A stretch of DNA of 64,000 bases from an uncultured Polaribacter sp. (GCF_947497125.1 NZ_CANMFI010000006.1:164107-228106); one strand, 5' to 3'. Numbered from the stretch's first letter, positions 24,857-35,598 are shown. Notes: generated from the letters alone by a model not told the origin. Program-made: numbers and translations.

Positions 24857-26590
24857 ATGGAAACACAAACCATACAAAACAACTCGAAAGCTACAAAAAC
24901 TACTGAAAAAATTTCTGGTAGTGAAGCAATTGTTCGTTGTTTAATAGCCGAAGAGGTTAAAGTAATCTACGGTTATCCTGGTGGCGCAATTATGCCAGTT
25001 TATGATGAGTTGTATAAGTATCAAGACAAAATTCATCATGTATTAACACGTCACGAGCAAGGTGCAACGCATGCTGCACAAGGTTTTGCAAGAATTTCTG
25101 GTAAAGTAGGTGTTGCTATTGCAACTTCGGGCCCTGGAGCCACTAATTTAATTACAGGTATTGCAGATGCGCAGATAGATTCTACACCAATGGTTTGTAT
25201 TACTGGTCAGGTTCCTTCTCATTTGTTGGGAAGTGATGCTTTTCAAGAAACCGATATTGTTGGTATTTCTACACCAGTAACAAAATGGAATTGCCAAGTA
25301 ACGAAAGCAGCAGACATTCCTGCAGCTTTGGCAAAGGCATTCTACATTGCTAAAAGTGGTAGACCCGGTCCTGTTTTAGTTGATATTACGAAAGACGCAC
25401 AATTTGAGGAATTTGATTTTTCTTACGAAAAGTGCACCAAAATAAGAAGCTACAATCCGATACCTAAAACAGAACAAAGTTCTTTAGAGGTGGCAGCAAA
25501 ATTAATAAATGAGGCAAAAAAGCCGTTTATAGTTTGGGGTCAAGGGGTAGTATTAAGTGAAGCAGAAACAGCTTTTAAGGCTTTGGTAGAAAAAGCGGGT
25601 ATACCTGCTGCTTGGACTATTTTAGGTGCTTCGGCTTTGCCAACTTCTCATCCTTTGAATGTTGGTATGTTAGGGATGCATGGTAATTATGCACCTAATA
25701 AGTTAACTAATGAATGCGATGTTTTAATTGCCATTGGTATGCGTTTTGATGATCGTGTTACAGGCGATTTAAGTAAATATGCAAAACAAGCCAAGGTAAT
25801 TCACTTTGAAATTGATCCGGCAGAAATTAGTAAAAATGTAAAAGCAGATGTTGCTGTTTTAGGAGATGCAAAAGCAACACTAGCAGCTATTTTACCATTA
25901 ATACAAGAAAATTCTCACACAAACTGGCATCAACAGTTTAAAGATTTATACGAAATAGAGTATCAGAAAGTGATAAAAAATGACCTTCACCCAACCAAAG
26001 AAGGATTAACAATGGGCGAGGTTATTAATGAAATTAACATACAAAGTGAAGGTGAGGCAGCTATTGTAACAGATGTAGGGCAACACCAAATGATTGCTTG
26101 TAGGTATGCCGATTTTAATAAAACTAAAAGTAACATTACTTCTGGCGGATTGGGTACCATGGGCTTTGGATTGCCAGCAGCAATTGGTGCAAAAATGGCA
26201 GCACCAGAGCGTGAGGTTGTTTCTATTTCTGGTGATGGTGGTTATCAAATGACCATACAAGAATTAGGGACTATTTTTCAGCAAAAAGCAGCGGTAAAAA
26301 TTGTTGTTTTAAATAATGAGTTTTTAGGAATGGTACGCCAATGGCAACAGTTGTTTTTTGACAAGCGTTATGCATCAACAGAAATGACAAATCCTAATTT
26401 TGTGGCTATTGCAGAAGGTTATTACTTAAAAGCTAGAAAAGTTGTAAAAAGAGCCGACTTAAAAGAAGCTGTTAAAGAAATGATGGAAAGTAAAGAGGCT
26501 TATTTCTTAGAAGTTTGTGTAGAAAAAGAAGGAAATGTTTTTCCGATGGTACCTTCTGGCGCTAGTGTTTCTGATATAAGGTTGGAGTAA
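24857..26590 (+). CDS. ilvB: Acetolactate synthase, large (catalytic) subunit
   Basis: The 577-residue ThDP enzyme makes 2-acetolactate or 2-aceto-2-hydroxybutyrate. The catalytic Glu lies in VIYGYPGGAIMPVYDEL/HVLTRHEQGATHAAQGFAR. The ThDP-Mg motif is ISGDGGYQMTIQELGTIFQQ. Typical FAD-region motifs such as GMRFDDRVTGDL are also present. The ATG at 24857 (METQTIQNNSKATK) is preferred; an in-frame ATG at 24812 would add 15 residues that look unlike the family. The regulatory subunit gene ilvN follows after a purine-rich spacer. Confidence 0.93.
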   Translation: METQTIQNNSKATKTTEKISGSEAIVRCLIAEEVKVIYGYPGGAIMPVYDELYKYQDKIHHVLTRHEQGATHAAQGFARISGKVGVAIATSGPGATNLITGIADAQIDSTPMVCITGQVPSHLLGSDAFQETDIVGISTPVTKWNCQVTKAADIPAALAKAFYIAKSGRPGPVLVDITKDAQFEEFDFSYEKCTKIRSYNPIPKTEQSSLEVAAKLINEAKKPFIVWGQGVVLSEAETAFKALVEKAGIPAAWTILGASALPTSHPLNVGMLGMHGNYAPNKLTNECDVLIAIGMRFDDRVTGDLSKYAKQAKVIHFEIDPAEISKNVKADVAVLGDAKATLAAILPLIQENSHTNWHQQFKDLYEIEYQKVIKNDLHPTKEGLTMGEVINEINIQSEGEAAIVTDVGQHQMIACRYADFNKTKSNITSGGLGTMGFGLPAAIGAKMAAPEREVVSISGDGGYQMTIQELGTIFQQKAAVKIVVLNNEFLGMVRQWQQLFFDKRYASTEMTNPNFVAIAEGYYLKARKVVKRADLKEAVKEMMESKEAYFLEVCVEKEGNVFPMVPSGASVSDIRLE

Positions 26591-26680
26591 AAAAAGAATT
26601 AAGAAAAGAGAATAAAGAACAAAGCTTAAAGAGAAGAGTGGCAACTTAGAAACTTTAAACTTTAAACCTTGAACTTAAAA

Positions 26681-27211
26681 ATGAATACAGAAAAACAATT
26701 ATACACCATATCTGTTTACACCGAGAACAATATTGGTTTGTTAAATAGAATTTCGGCAATTTTTCAGAGAAGGCACATCAATATAGAGAGTTTAAATATT
26801 TCTCCTTCAGAGATTGATAATGTGTCGAGATTTACAATTGTGGTAAACATGATTGAGGTAGATGTGAAAAAAATTATTGGTCAAATAGAAAAACAAGTAG
26901 AGGTTATAAAAGCGTATTACCATACGTTAGATGAAATTATTTATCAAATATCTGGTTTGTTTAAAATTAAGTCAGAATTATTGTTTGAAGAACCTCAAAT
27001 ACAGAATATTATAAAAGAAAGCAATGCCAGAATTGTAACGGTAAATACCGCTTTTTTTGTATTAGAAAAATCGGGCAGAAAAGAAGAAATTGCAGAATTG
27101 TACAACAAGCTAAGCACTTTTGGTATAATGCAATACACACGTTCTGGTTTAATAGCAGTTACAAAAGATGAAATGCGAATTTCTGAACTATTAGAAACAT
27201 ATAACAACTAA
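26681..27211 (+). CDS. ilvN: Acetolactate synthase, small (regulatory) subunit
   Basis: The 176-residue subunit has an N-terminal ACT domain (LYTISVYTENNIGLLNRISAIF, RRHINIESLNISPSE) that would bind valine, and a C-terminal half that contacts IlvB. The ATG at 26681 was chosen over an in-frame TTG 12 bases earlier because the MNTEKQLYTISVY start is conventional. It sits between ilvB and ilvC, so the holoenzyme subunits are made together. The 105-base spacer to ilvC contains a hairpin with a T-rich tail. Confidence 0.9.
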   Translation: MNTEKQLYTISVYTENNIGLLNRISAIFQRRHINIESLNISPSEIDNVSRFTIVVNMIEVDVKKIIGQIEKQVEVIKAYYHTLDEIIYQISGLFKIKSELLFEEPQIQNIIKESNARIVTVNTAFFVLEKSGRKEEIAELYNKLSTFGIMQYTRSGLIAVTKDEMRISELLETYNN

Positions 27212-27239
27212 AAAAGAGTATAGAATAGAGATAAAAGAA

Positions 27240-27291
27240 TATAGACAGATAATAACGTAGTAATTTAAGTCTATACTTTTTATTCTTTTTT
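27240..27291 (+). promoter_or_regulatory. Terminator-like hairpin between ilvN and ilvC
   Basis: TATAGAC (27240-27246) and GTCTATA (27269-27275) pair across a 22-base loop. They are followed by a T-rich tract (27277-27291, interrupted by A and C). It could thin out transcription before ilvC or act as an RNA-processing site. The long loop makes it weaker than the other terminators. Confidence 0.35.
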
Positions 27292-27316
27292 CTTATCACA
27301 AACAAAAACAATTAAA

Positions 27317-28792
27317 ATGTCAAATTATTTTAACACATTAACATTAAGAGAAAAATTAGAACAATTAGGAAAATGTCGTTTTATGGACGCTTCAGAATTT
27401 GAAGACGGTGTAAACGCATTAAAAGGAAAGAAAATTGTTATTGTGGGTTGTGGCGCGCAAGGTTTAAATCAAGGTTTAAACATGAGAGACTCTGGTTTAG
27501 ATATTGCTTATACTTTAAGACAAGCAGCTATAGATCAAAAAAGAGAGTCTTTTGTAAATGCAACTTCAAACGGATTTACCGTAGGTACTTACGAAGATTT
27601 ATTGCCGTCTGCAGATGTTGTTATCAATTTAACACCAGACAAGCAGCATACCAATGTTGTAAAAACAATTATGCCATTGCTTAAAAAAGGAGCAACATTA
27701 TCGTATTCTCATGGGTTTAATGTTGTAGAAGAAGGGATGCAAATTCGTAAAGATTTAACCGTTATTATGGTGGCGCCAAAATGTCCGGGATCTGAGGTTA
27801 GAGAAGAATATAAAAGAGGCTTTGGAGTACCAACTTTAATTGCGGTACATCCAGAGAATGATCCAGAAAATAAAGGATGGGCGCAAGCAAAAGCTTATGC
27901 TGTAGGAACTGGCGGACATAGAGCGGGGGTTTTAGAATCTTCTTTTGTGGCTGAGGTAAAATCTGATTTAATGGGAGAACAAACTATTTTATGTGGTTTG
28001 TTACAAACAGGTGCTATTTTATCTTTTGATAAAATGGTGGCAGAAGGTATTGATGCGGAGTATGCAGCAAAATTAATTCAGTATGGTTGGGAAACCGTAA
28101 CTGAAGCCTTAAAGCATGGTGGTATTACAAACATGATGGACAGATTGTCTAACCCTGCAAAAGTAGAAGCATTTCGTTTATCAGAAGAATTAAAAGACAT
28201 TATGCGTCCGTTGTTTCAAAAACATATGGATGATATTATGACTGGTCATTTTTCTAAAACCATGATGGAAGATTGGGCAAATGATGATAAAAATTTATTA
28301 ACCTGGAGAGCAGCAACTGGTGAAACTGCTTTTGAAAAACAAGAAATAACTACGGCAGAAATTTCTGAACAAGAATATTTTGACCACGGAACTTTATTAG
28401 TAGCCTTTGTAAGAGCGGGTGTAGAATTGGCTTTTGAGGCAATGACAGAATCTGGAATTATAGAAGCTTCTGCTTACTATGAATCTTTGCACGAAACGCC
28501 TTTAATTGCAAATACAATTGCGCGTAAAAAATTGTATGAAATGAATCGTGTAATTTCTGATACTGCAGAATATGGTTGTTATTTATTTGACCATGCCTGT
28601 AAGCCTTTATTAACAGATTTTATGAAAACAGTTTCTACCAACGTAATTGGTAAATCTTTTTCAAGTAAAAACGATGTAGATAACCAAGAGTTGATAAAAA
28701 TAAATGCCATTATTAGAAATCATCCGGTAGAAAAAGTAGGTGCAAAATTAAGAGCTTCTATGACAGCAATGAAAGTAATAAAATCTGCATAA
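27317..28792 (+). CDS. ilvC: Ketol-acid reductoisomerase, long (class II) form
   Basis: The 491-residue enzyme isomerises and reduces acetolactate to dihydroxyisovalerate with NADPH. The Rossmann motif is [20 protein letters not shown] (about residues 42-61). A duplicated C-terminal knotted domain follows, giving the E. coli-like length; class I enzymes are about 330 residues. Metal-binding and catalytic signatures include [20 protein letters not shown]. It closes the ilvD-B-N-C unit and is followed by a strong terminator. Confidence 0.95.
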   Translation: MSNYFNTLTLREKLEQLGKCRFMDASEFEDGVNALKGKKIVIVGCGAQGLNQGLNMRDSGLDIAYTLRQAAIDQKRESFVNATSNGFTVGTYEDLLPSADVVINLTPDKQHTNVVKTIMPLLKKGATLSYSHGFNVVEEGMQIRKDLTVIMVAPKCPGSEVREEYKRGFGVPTLIAVHPENDPENKGWAQAKAYAVGTGGHRAGVLESSFVAEVKSDLMGEQTILCGLLQTGAILSFDKMVAEGIDAEYAAKLIQYGWETVTEALKHGGITNMMDRLSNPAKVEAFRLSEELKDIMRPLFQKHMDDIMTGHFSKTMMEDWANDDKNLLTWRAATGETAFEKQEITTAEISEQEYFDHGTLLVAFVRAGVELAFEAMTESGIIEASAYYESLHETPLIANTIARKKLYEMNRVISDTAEYGCYLFDHACKPLLTDFMKTVSTNVIGKSFSSKNDVDNQELIKINAIIRNHPVEKVGAKLRASMTAMKVIKSA

Positions 28793-28815
28793 TTTTAAGA
28801 TTTTAAAATTTTTTA

Positions 28816-28856
28816 AAAACCTGTTAAGATGTAAAAACTTAACAGGTTTTCTTTTT
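28816..28856 (+). terminator. Terminator after ilvC
   Basis: AAAACCTGTTAAG and CTTAACAGGTTTT form a perfect 13-bp stem with a 9-base loop, then C and five T. ilvA begins 12 bases later, so it is either read through or has another promoter overlapping this region. Confidence 0.85.
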
Positions 28857-28867
28857 ACCTTTAACCT

Positions 28868-30130
28868 ATGCAAACAAAACAAATTTATATACCTAGTTTA
28901 GAAAATATACAATTAGCTGCTAAGAAATTAGAGGGTGTTGCTTATAAAACACCATTACATCAAAATACTACATTTTCTAAAGAGTTTGGTGCAAATGTGT
29001 TCTTTAAAAGAGAAGATTTACAAGTAGTACGTTCCTATAAAATTAGAGGTGCATACAATAAAATGTCTTCTTTATCTTCAGATGAAAAACAACAAGATAT
29101 TGTTTGTGCTAGTGCAGGTAACCATGCCCAAGGCGTTGCGTTGTCTTGTAAATTATTACAGATAAAAGGTACAATTTTTATGCCTTCTCCAACTCCAAAT
29201 CAGAAGATCAATCAAGTAAAAATGTTTGGCGAAGCATTTATAGATATTGTAATTGAAGGCGATACTTTTGATGATGCTTTTAATGCCGCAACGTTAGAGT
29301 GCGATGCTAAGAAGAAAACATTCATTCATCCTTTTAATGATGAAAAAGTAATTGAAGGTCAGGCAACCGTTGGGTTAGAAATTTTAGAGCAAACCAAGCA
29401 TCCAATAGACTATGTGTTTGTTGCCATTGGCGGTGGCGGATTGTCGTCTGGATTATCATCCGTTTTTAAATATTTATCGCCTGAAACAAAAATTATAGGT
29501 GTAGAACCAGAAGGAGCACCATCGATGTTAACTTCTATCAAAAATAAAAAAAATACCGCTTTAAAAAGTATAGACCCTTTTGTAGATGGTGCAGCGGTAA
29601 AAAGAGTAGGAGATTTAAATTTCGAAATCTGCCAGCAATATTTAGCAGATGTCATTACGGTTCCAGAAGGTAAGGTGTGTCAGACAATTTTAGATTTGTA
29701 CAACAAAGATGCTATTGTGGTAGAACCAGCAGGGGCTTTAAGCATTGCAGCTTTAGATTTTTACAGTGATGAAATCAAAGGAAAAAATATAGTTTGTATT
29801 GTTAGTGGTAGTAATAATGATATTACAAGAACAGCAGAAATTAAAGAACGAGCTTTGTTATATGCCAACTTAAAGCATTATTTTATTGTAAAGTTTCCGC
29901 AGAGAGCTGGTGCCTTAAAAGAATTTGTTGTAGAAATTTTAGGGGCTAATGATGATATTACACATTTTGAATACACCAAAAAAACCAATAGAGAAAATGG
30001 CGCAGCTGTGGTTGGTTTAGAGTTAAAATCTGCAAAAGATTTAGCTCCATTAATGCAAAGAATGAAAGAAAAAAACTTCTTTGGAGAATATTTAAATGAT
30101 AAACCAGATTTATTTCAGTTTTTAGTATAA
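28868..30130 (+). CDS. ilvA: Threonine dehydratase (threonine ammonia-lyase)
   Basis: The 420-residue PLP enzyme deaminates threonine to 2-oxobutyrate, the entry to isoleucine synthesis. The PLP lysine is in VVRSYKIRGAYNKM near residue 57, SAGNHAQGVAL is the substrate loop, and GGGGLSSGLSSVFK binds the cofactor phosphate. A single C-terminal ACT-like domain (about 330-420) is present, shorter than the E. coli double domain. This connects the thr operon product to the ilv operon. It lies immediately beyond the ilvC terminator. Confidence 0.93.
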   Translation: MQTKQIYIPSLENIQLAAKKLEGVAYKTPLHQNTTFSKEFGANVFFKREDLQVVRSYKIRGAYNKMSSLSSDEKQQDIVCASAGNHAQGVALSCKLLQIKGTIFMPSPTPNQKINQVKMFGEAFIDIVIEGDTFDDAFNAATLECDAKKKTFIHPFNDEKVIEGQATVGLEILEQTKHPIDYVFVAIGGGGLSSGLSSVFKYLSPETKIIGVEPEGAPSMLTSIKNKKNTALKSIDPFVDGAAVKRVGDLNFEICQQYLADVITVPEGKVCQTILDLYNKDAIVVEPAGALSIAALDFYSDEIKGKNIVCIVSGSNNDITRTAEIKERALLYANLKHYFIVKFPQRAGALKEFVVEILGANDDITHFEYTKKTNRENGAAVVGLELKSAKDLAPLMQRMKEKNFFGEYLNDKPDLFQFLV

Positions 30131-30149
30131 AAACTTAACATTTTAGGAC

Positions 30150-30188
30150 AGTAAAGGATAGTTGAAAACTAATTATTGGTTAGTTTTG
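30150..30188 (+). promoter_or_regulatory. gapN promoter with AGTAAAGGATA element
   Basis: AGTAAAGGATA (30150-30160) differs by one base from the motif before the rhamnose operon and permease. It is again exactly 20 bases before a -7 box, TAGTTTTG (30181-30188). The gene's ATG follows 57 bases later. Confidence 0.5.
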
Positions 30189-30245
30189 AAATATAATAAT
30201 TAAAAAAAATAGCAAAAAAGTATACTTTTTTGTTGCATAAAATTT

Positions 30246-31838
30246 ATGAAAACGAGCATTAAAGAAATTCCCAATAAATATAAAATTTCGGAACTAGTTC
30301 ACCAAAAAACGTATTTGGTTAATGGTGAATTAAAAGCATGGAAAGGAGATTTTACTGAGGTAAAATCTACAATTTCATCAACAGAAGTTTATAAGCCAAC
30401 TTTATTGGGTACGGTACCAAATTTAACAGAAAAAGAAGGTTTAGAAGCATTAAACGCTGCACATAAAGCATATAATAAAGGGCAAGGGATGTGGCCAACC
30501 ATGCGTGTTGCAGATAGAATTGAATGTATGGAGGAGTTTGCAGAGCAAATGAAAACCAAACGAGATGAAGTGGTAAAACTTTTAATGTGGGAAATTGGTA
30601 AAGCACTGCCAGATTCTGAAAAAGAGTTTGATAGAACAATCGACTATATTTATGATACCATTGAAGAGTATAAACAAGTAGATAGAGATGCTGCTAAATT
30701 TGAAAAACATGGTGGTGTTCATGCACATATTAGAAGAGGTCCATTAGGGGTTGTTTTATGTTTAGGGCCTTATAATTATCCCTTAAACGAAACATTTGCC
30801 CTATTAATTCCTGCTTTAATAATGGGTAATACTACCGTTTTTAAACCTGCAAAACATGGGGTTTTATTACTATCTCCTTTAATGGAAGCTTTTCAGAATA
30901 GTTTTCCGGAAGGAGTTGTAAATATTATTTATGGTAGAGGTAGGGTTTTAGCAACTCCGATTATGAAAACAGGATTGGTAGATGTGTTGGCATTGATAGG
31001 TAATAGTAAGTCGGCGAATGCCATTCAAGCAAATCATCCTTATAAAAACAGGCTGAGATTGGTTTTTGGATTAGAGGCTAAAAATCCGGCAATAATTTTA
31101 CCAGATGCAGATTTAGATTTAGCTATAAACGAATGTATTTCTGGAGCAACATCTTTTAACGGGCAGCGTTGTACTGCTTTAAAAATTATGTATGTTCATG
31201 AGGATATTGTAGATGAGTTTAACAAACGATTTGCAGAAAGATTAGATGCTTTAAAGTTTGGTAATCCTTGGGAAGAAAATGTTGTTTTAACACCTTTGCC
31301 AGAACCAGACAAGCCAGCTTATATTCAAGAATTAATAGATGATGCAATTGATAAAGGAGCTAAAATTATTAATAAAAAAGGAGGGCAAACTTCAGAAAAT
31401 TATATTTTTCCATCATTGTTATACCCAGTTACAAAAGAAATGAGAGTTTTTAAAGAAGAGCAATTTGGTCCTGTTACCCCAATAGTTTCTTTTAAAAATA
31501 TACAACAGCCGTTAGATGATATGGCTGCATCTAATTATGGGCAACAAGTAAGTGTTTTTGGTAGTAATGTTAAAACATTGGCACCATTAATAGATACTTT
31601 GGTGAATTTAGTTTGTAGAGTAAATTTGAATAGCGCTGCGCAAAGAGGACCAGATGTGTACCCTTTTACAGGTAGAAAAGATTCGGCTGTAGCAACTTTA
31701 AGTGTTCATGATGCCTTGCGTACTTTTTCTATTAGAACTTTTGTTGCTGCAAAAGACACGCCTTATAACAACGCAATTTTAGAAGAGTTGTTAGATAAAA
31801 AAGCATCTAACTTTATCAATACAGATTATTTGCTTTAA
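30246..31838 (+). CDS. gapN: NADP-dependent non-phosphorylating glyceraldehyde-3-phosphate dehydrogenase
   Basis: The 530-residue member of the aldehyde dehydrogenase superfamily oxidises glyceraldehyde 3-phosphate straight to 3-phosphoglycerate, making NADPH. The catalytic Cys is in [15 protein letters not shown] near residue 308 and the general-base Glu in [10 protein letters not shown] near 275. [12 protein letters not shown] and [10 protein letters not shown] are cofactor and channel motifs. It stands alone between ilvA and a terminator. Its promoter shares the element found at the rhamnose genes, which fits triose phosphate made by rhamnulose-1-phosphate cleavage. Other aldehyde substrates cannot be excluded. 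Confidence 0.85.
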   Translation: MKTSIKEIPNKYKISELVHQKTYLVNGELKAWKGDFTEVKSTISSTEVYKPTLLGTVPNLTEKEGLEALNAAHKAYNKGQGMWPTMRVADRIECMEEFAEQMKTKRDEVVKLLMWEIGKALPDSEKEFDRTIDYIYDTIEEYKQVDRDAAKFEKHGGVHAHIRRGPLGVVLCLGPYNYPLNETFALLIPALIMGNTTVFKPAKHGVLLLSPLMEAFQNSFPEGVVNIIYGRGRVLATPIMKTGLVDVLALIGNSKSANAIQANHPYKNRLRLVFGLEAKNPAIILPDADLDLAINECISGATSFNGQRCTALKIMYVHEDIVDEFNKRFAERLDALKFGNPWEENVVLTPLPEPDKPAYIQELIDDAIDKGAKIINKKGGQTSENYIFPSLLYPVTKEMRVFKEEQFGPVTPIVSFKNIQQPLDDMAASNYGQQVSVFGSNVKTLAPLIDTLVNLVCRVNLNSAAQRGPDVYPFTGRKDSAVATLSVHDALRTFSIRTFVAAKDTPYNNAILEELLDKKASNFINTDYLL

Positions 31839-31862
31839 GTTTGATTAGCAAGTTTTAATAAA

Positions 31863-31904
31863 AAAACCGCTATAAGATACTTATTTCTTATGGCGGTTTT
31901 TTAG
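31863..31904 (+). terminator. Terminator after gapN
   Basis: AAAACCGCTATAAGA pairs with TCTTATGGCGGTTTT (one G-T wobble), then more T. It lies between convergent genes and can serve both strands. Confidence 0.8.
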
Positions 31905-31923
31905 TTATATTTTTTTAAAATTA

Positions 31924-33177
31924 TTATATTGAATCGGCATTTAAGGTTTCTATCACTCCCATCGCAGCTCTCTCTCCCGCAATCATTGCAGCATTTAAAG
32001 AGCCATTTAGCAATTGATCGCCAGCTAAAAATATCGTGCTTTTTAATTTGGTTTCAGAACTTGTAAGTTCATATTGTAGGCCAGTTAAATTAGGCAATGC
32101 ATTTTTAATTTGATATCTTTTTAAGAAGGTAGCGTTGCTTATACCACAATAATCTTGTAATTCTTTTTGTATTCTTACAATAAGTTCTTCTTCTGATAAT
32201 TGATGATTTTTAACAATTGTAACCGATACTAAATTTTTATCATTACTGTTTGATGTAGCAATACTGTTGGTGTAAAAAATATTATTTATTAATGAATTTG
32301 AGTTTGCTACAAGTCCGATTAAAGGTTTTTTAATAGTTCTATTTAAAGTTTCAAAATAAAGAGTATCGCAGGTTTTCCAGGCTTTATCTTCTGTTTTTAA
32401 GTTAGTAACTAAATGGTTTGCTTGGGTTGCAATGATGGTAATATCTGTTTCAATACTGGTGTTATCTTTTAAAATAATAGCAGTGTCTTTTACTTCTAAT
32501 ACCGAATAATTGAAATTAAAAGTAGTGTTTTTTAAATTGTTTTTTAGTTGATTTGGTATTGCTTGCATTCCGTTTTTAGGGATAGTTGCATATCCTTCAC
32601 CAAACATTTTATATACAAACTCGAACATTCTACTAGAAGTTTCTAAGGTTGTTTCTAAAAATATTCCGCTAAAAAAAGGAACAAAGAAAGTGTTTATCAT
32701 AGAAGTCGAAAAGCCAAAATCTTTCAAATATTTTAAAGTTGTTTTTTCTGGAGATTCAAAGATTGCTTCTAAAGATTTTTTCTTTAAAATACGGTTTAAT
32801 TTTAAGATTTTAATTTTGTCAGCAATAGAGCCAATACCACTTGTTAGTGTTGGTATTAATAAAGATAGTTTCCTTAAAGGGTCTCCTATTGTTAGCGTTT
32901 TAGAGTTCTTAAAAATCACTGCACCTGGCAATAATTCTTGTAATTCGAGTTTATTATAGTCTAAATATTTTTTAGCAGCTGGGTATGCGGTAAGCAATAC
33001 TTGAAATCCATGGTCTAGGTTATATCCCTTAATTACATCAGATTTTACTCGTCCACCAACAGAATCACTTGCCTCTAAAATGGTTGGTTTGTAGCCATTA
33101 TCTTCAAGAACTTTTGCAGCGATTAATCCGCTAATTCCTGCACCAATAATATGTATTTTGTAGTCTGATTTCTGCAT
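31924..33177 (-). CDS. FAD-dependent amine oxidase/phytoene-desaturase-like oxidoreductase
   Basis: The 417-residue flavoprotein opens with the dinucleotide-binding motif [20 protein letters not shown], then [12 protein letters not shown], the signature of the amine oxidase/protoporphyrinogen oxidase/carotene desaturase group. The C-terminal FAD contact [20 protein letters not shown] is present. The substrate is unknown; flavobacterial proteins of this kind are often labelled simply NAD(P)/FAD-dependent oxidoreductase. It is cytoplasmic. It starts one base after the stop of the exonuclease/GIY-YIG gene on the same strand, so the pair is co-transcribed, without an obvious functional link. Confidence 0.8.
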   Translation of the reverse strand: MQKSDYKIHIIGAGISGLIAAKVLEDNGYKPTILEASDSVGGRVKSDVIKGYNLDHGFQVLLTAYPAAKKYLDYNKLELQELLPGAVIFKNSKTLTIGDPLRKLSLLIPTLTSGIGSIADKIKILKLNRILKKKSLEAIFESPEKTTLKYLKDFGFSTSMINTFFVPFFSGIFLETTLETSSRMFEFVYKMFGEGYATIPKNGMQAIPNQLKNNLKNTTFNFNYSVLEVKDTAIILKDNTSIETDITIIATQANHLVTNLKTEDKAWKTCDTLYFETLNRTIKKPLIGLVANSNSLINNIFYTNSIATSNSNDKNLVSVTIVKNHQLSEEELIVRIQKELQDYCGISNATFLKRYQIKNALPNLTGLQYELTSSETKLKSTIFLAGDQLLNGSLNAAMIAGERAAMGVIETLNADSI

Positions 33178-33178
33178 G

Positions 33179-34543
33179 TTATATTGTATTAAAAAGGTCT
33201 TTTTTCTTTAGGTAAGAAGTGATTATTCGTTGTGCGTCTTTGTTGTCTTTTTGAGGTTGTACAAAAAGCATATAGTCTTCTGGGTTGTTTAATTCAGCCG
33301 CATGTGTTTTGTCTAAATACCCAAAGCCCATATAAACTTCGTTTATAATTAGTACAAAGCTAATTTCGTTATTTGTTCTGCCAGTTTCTTTTATAACTAA
33401 GTTTTTGGCACCTAAACCCAAGGATTGGATGGCTTTTTTTACTCTAAGATTGTAGTTTTCTACCGATTCTTTATTACAGCAAATGCCTTTACATTCTTTA
33501 AGTTGGTATTTAAAACAACTCGAAAAATTTGTTTCTAGTTGACAATATTTCGGACATAATTCAAACTCTTTACAAAGCGCCTCTAAATGATTTTTACAAG
33601 TAATTATAGAGTAGTATTTAGATAAAGCATTCGGCACCAGTTTTAAGTTGTTGTAGGCTAAGTGAATGATTCCCTTTTGATCTTCGTAGTTAAAAAGCCC
33701 AATAGCTTCTTTTGTTTTTCTTTGTGCTCTATTAAATTTAGGTGCGTTTTCTTTTATTTCTGATGATTCATGTAAAAGAGCAACCAGCTCGCTACCTGTT
33801 TTGGTAAAAGAAATATCGGCAGTTTCTAAACACATGTTTTGTTCTTTTTTCTTTTTATCATAAAAATGACTAATAACACGTTGTTTAATATTGTTGGCTT
33901 TGCCTACGTATATAATTTCTTTCGCTTCATTTTTAAAATAGTAAACCCCAAAAGTTTCTGGTAGGTTGTCTACTGTTTCTTTTTTTAATAATGGCGGTAA
34001 GGTTGCTTGTCTAGATTTTGGATTTAAAAATGAGTTAACAATAAAATTAGTATCTCTTTCTAGTATTCTTTTAAATAACTCTGTGGTTGCTTCAGCATCT
34101 CCTTTAGCTCTGTGTCGCCCATTTATAGGAATGTTTTCTGCTTCGCAAATAACACCTAAACTATACGATTTTAAACCTGGTATTATTTTTCTAGACAAAC
34201 GAACGGTGCATAGTTTTTTTCTTTTAAAACTAAAGCCTAAACTTTTAAATTCTTCACAAATAATGTTGTAGTCAAAATTAACGTTATGAGCTACAAAAAT
34301 ACAGTCTTTGGTTAGTTCTTCTATTTTTCTTGCAATCTCAAAAAACTTAGGAGCATTTTTTACTATTGCATTGGTAATGCCTGTGAGGTTGGTTATAAAA
34401 AGAGGAATGTTTTTCTCTGGATTAACAAATGATGTAAATTCTTCTACAATTTTTTTTCCATCAAATATAAAAATTGATATTTCTGTTATTTTAGAGCCTT
34501 TATAACCGTTTCCTGTGGTTTCGATATCTACAACTGAATACAC
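33179..34543 (-). CDS. Exonuclease (DnaQ-like) / GIY-YIG endonuclease fusion
   Basis: The 454-residue protein starts at a GTG. Residues 1-165 form a DEDDh 3'-5' exonuclease ([32 protein letters not shown]), as in the DNA polymerase III epsilon subunit. From about 200 a GIY-YIG nuclease domain follows ([20 protein letters not shown], then RVISHF), as in UvrC and Cho. The Cys-rich stretch [19 protein letters not shown], then KECKGICC (about 340-375), resembles the UvrC cysteine cluster that holds an Fe-S centre. It lacks the UvrC RNase-H-like half. The combination suggests a DNA-repair nuclease that both incises and trims. Similar fusions occur in other bacteria. Confidence 0.85.
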   Translation of the reverse strand: MYSVVDIETTGNGYKGSKITEISIFIFDGKKIVEEFTSFVNPEKNIPLFITNLTGITNAIVKNAPKFFEIARKIEELTKDCIFVAHNVNFDYNIICEEFKSLGFSFKRKKLCTVRLSRKIIPGLKSYSLGVICEAENIPINGRHRAKGDAEATTELFKRILERDTNFIVNSFLNPKSRQATLPPLLKKETVDNLPETFGVYYFKNEAKEIIYVGKANNIKQRVISHFYDKKKKEQNMCLETADISFTKTGSELVALLHESSEIKENAPKFNRAQRKTKEAIGLFNYEDQKGIIHLAYNNLKLVPNALSKYYSIITCKNHLEALCKEFELCPKYCQLETNFSSCFKYQLKECKGICCNKESVENYNLRVKKAIQSLGLGAKNLVIKETGRTNNEISFVLIINEVYMGFGYLDKTHAAELNNPEDYMLFVQPQKDNKDAQRIITSYLKKKDLFNTI

Positions 34544-34620
34544 TTTTTATTTTTTAAGGATTGCTACAACAAAAAACAAGGGTTTCACAACATTATTTTA
34601 TTTTTTGAGAGAAACTAAAG

Positions 34621-34700
34621 TACTTTTGTTGAATACTATTTATAGTATTTTCTTTTCATAACAAATTTTTTTCCACTCAATTTATTGAGTGGTTTTTTTT
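34621..34700 (+). ncRNA. Candidate small RNA between the exonuclease gene and rpe
   Basis: A plus-strand -7-like box TACTTTTG (34621-34628) is followed by a small hairpin (AATACTA-TTTA-TAGTATT, 34632-34649). A perfect terminator comes next (CCACTCAA-TTTA-TTGAGTGG, 34673-34692, then eight T). Both flanking genes are on the minus strand, so this terminator serves no visible gene. A transcript of about 65-70 bases is predicted. No good -33 element was found, so it remains a candidate. Confidence 0.35.
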
Positions 34701-34708
34701 GCTATTAA

Positions 34709-35365
34709 TTAAGCAATACTATTTTTTAAATTGGCAATAGTTTCTGTAGGATTTTCTGATCCAAAAACATAACTACCAGCAACCAAAACGTTTGCTCCGG
34801 CTTCTATAAGTGCGTTAGCATTTTTGTCTGTAACACCACCATCTATTTCAATTTTACAAGTACTGTTTGTAAATTCTATTAGCTGTTTTAGTTGAGATAC
34901 TTTCTTATACGTATTTTCTATAAATGATTGACCGCCAAAACCTGGGTTAACACTCATAATACAAACAAGATCTAAATCTGTAATTATATCTTCTAAAACA
35001 GCAATAGGTGTATGTGGGTTTAAGGCAACACCTGCTTGCATCCCAGTAGCTTTAATAGCCTGTACTGTTCTATGTAAGTGTGTACATGCTTCGTAATGAA
35101 CGGTTAATATGTTTGCACCTAAAGCTGCAAATGTTTCTATGTATTGATCTGGATTGACAATCATTAAATGTACATCAATCGTTTTTTTAGCGTGCTTGGC
35201 AATTGCTTTTAAGACAGGCATACCAAAAGAAATATTTGGCACAAAAACGCCATCCATAATATCTATATGAAACCAGTCTGCTTCACTATTATTTACCATT
35301 TCTATATCTCTTTGTAGGTTGGCAAAGTCTGCTGCTAATACTGAAGGTGCTATTAAATTGTTCAT
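34709..35365 (-). CDS. rpe: Ribulose-phosphate 3-epimerase
   Basis: The 218-residue TIM-barrel enzyme interconverts ribulose 5-phosphate and xylulose 5-phosphate. The start IAPSVLAADFANLQRDIEMV, the metal-site motif HIDIMDGVFVPNISFG, the MSVNPGFGGQSFI loop and EIDGGVTDKNA are all characteristic. It is of normal length and probably monocistronic. The terminator downstream points the other way, so the rpe message must end elsewhere or continue into the exonuclease gene. Confidence 0.95.
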   Translation of the reverse strand: MNNLIAPSVLAADFANLQRDIEMVNNSEADWFHIDIMDGVFVPNISFGMPVLKAIAKHAKKTIDVHLMIVNPDQYIETFAALGANILTVHYEACTHLHRTVQAIKATGMQAGVALNPHTPIAVLEDIITDLDLVCIMSVNPGFGGQSFIENTYKKVSQLKQLIEFTNSTCKIEIDGGVTDKNANALIEAGANVLVAGSYVFGSENPTETIANLKNSIA

Positions 35366-35450
35366 TGTATATTGTTGTGTAGTTATATTTTTACAAAGGT
35401 ACTTAATTCGTTAAATAGATTACCGTTGAACCAGTAATTAATTTTACAAA

Positions 35451-35598
35451 TGGGTTAGCCCCGATTGAAGTGGCATCCTTTTTATACTTAAACTTATAGC
35501 AAGCAATTTGTATTTAAATATGATATTGAAATTCCTTTTTTAAAGATGTTATTTAAAGGCGGTATAAAAAGATATAACGAAAAGCGGGAAATGGCTTC
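35451..35598 (-). repeat. Dispersed structured repeat, copy 2
   Basis: Read on the minus strand it begins GAAGCCATTTCCCGCTTTTC, continues TTATATCTTTTTATAC, and ends GTATAAAAAGGATGCC, ACTTCAATCGGGGCTAA. The two arms ATCTTTTTATAC (35562-35573) and GTATAAAAAGGAT (35475-35487) pair like copy 1, but with a compensating base change. It starts in the T-run of the rpoD terminator. Confidence 0.75.
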
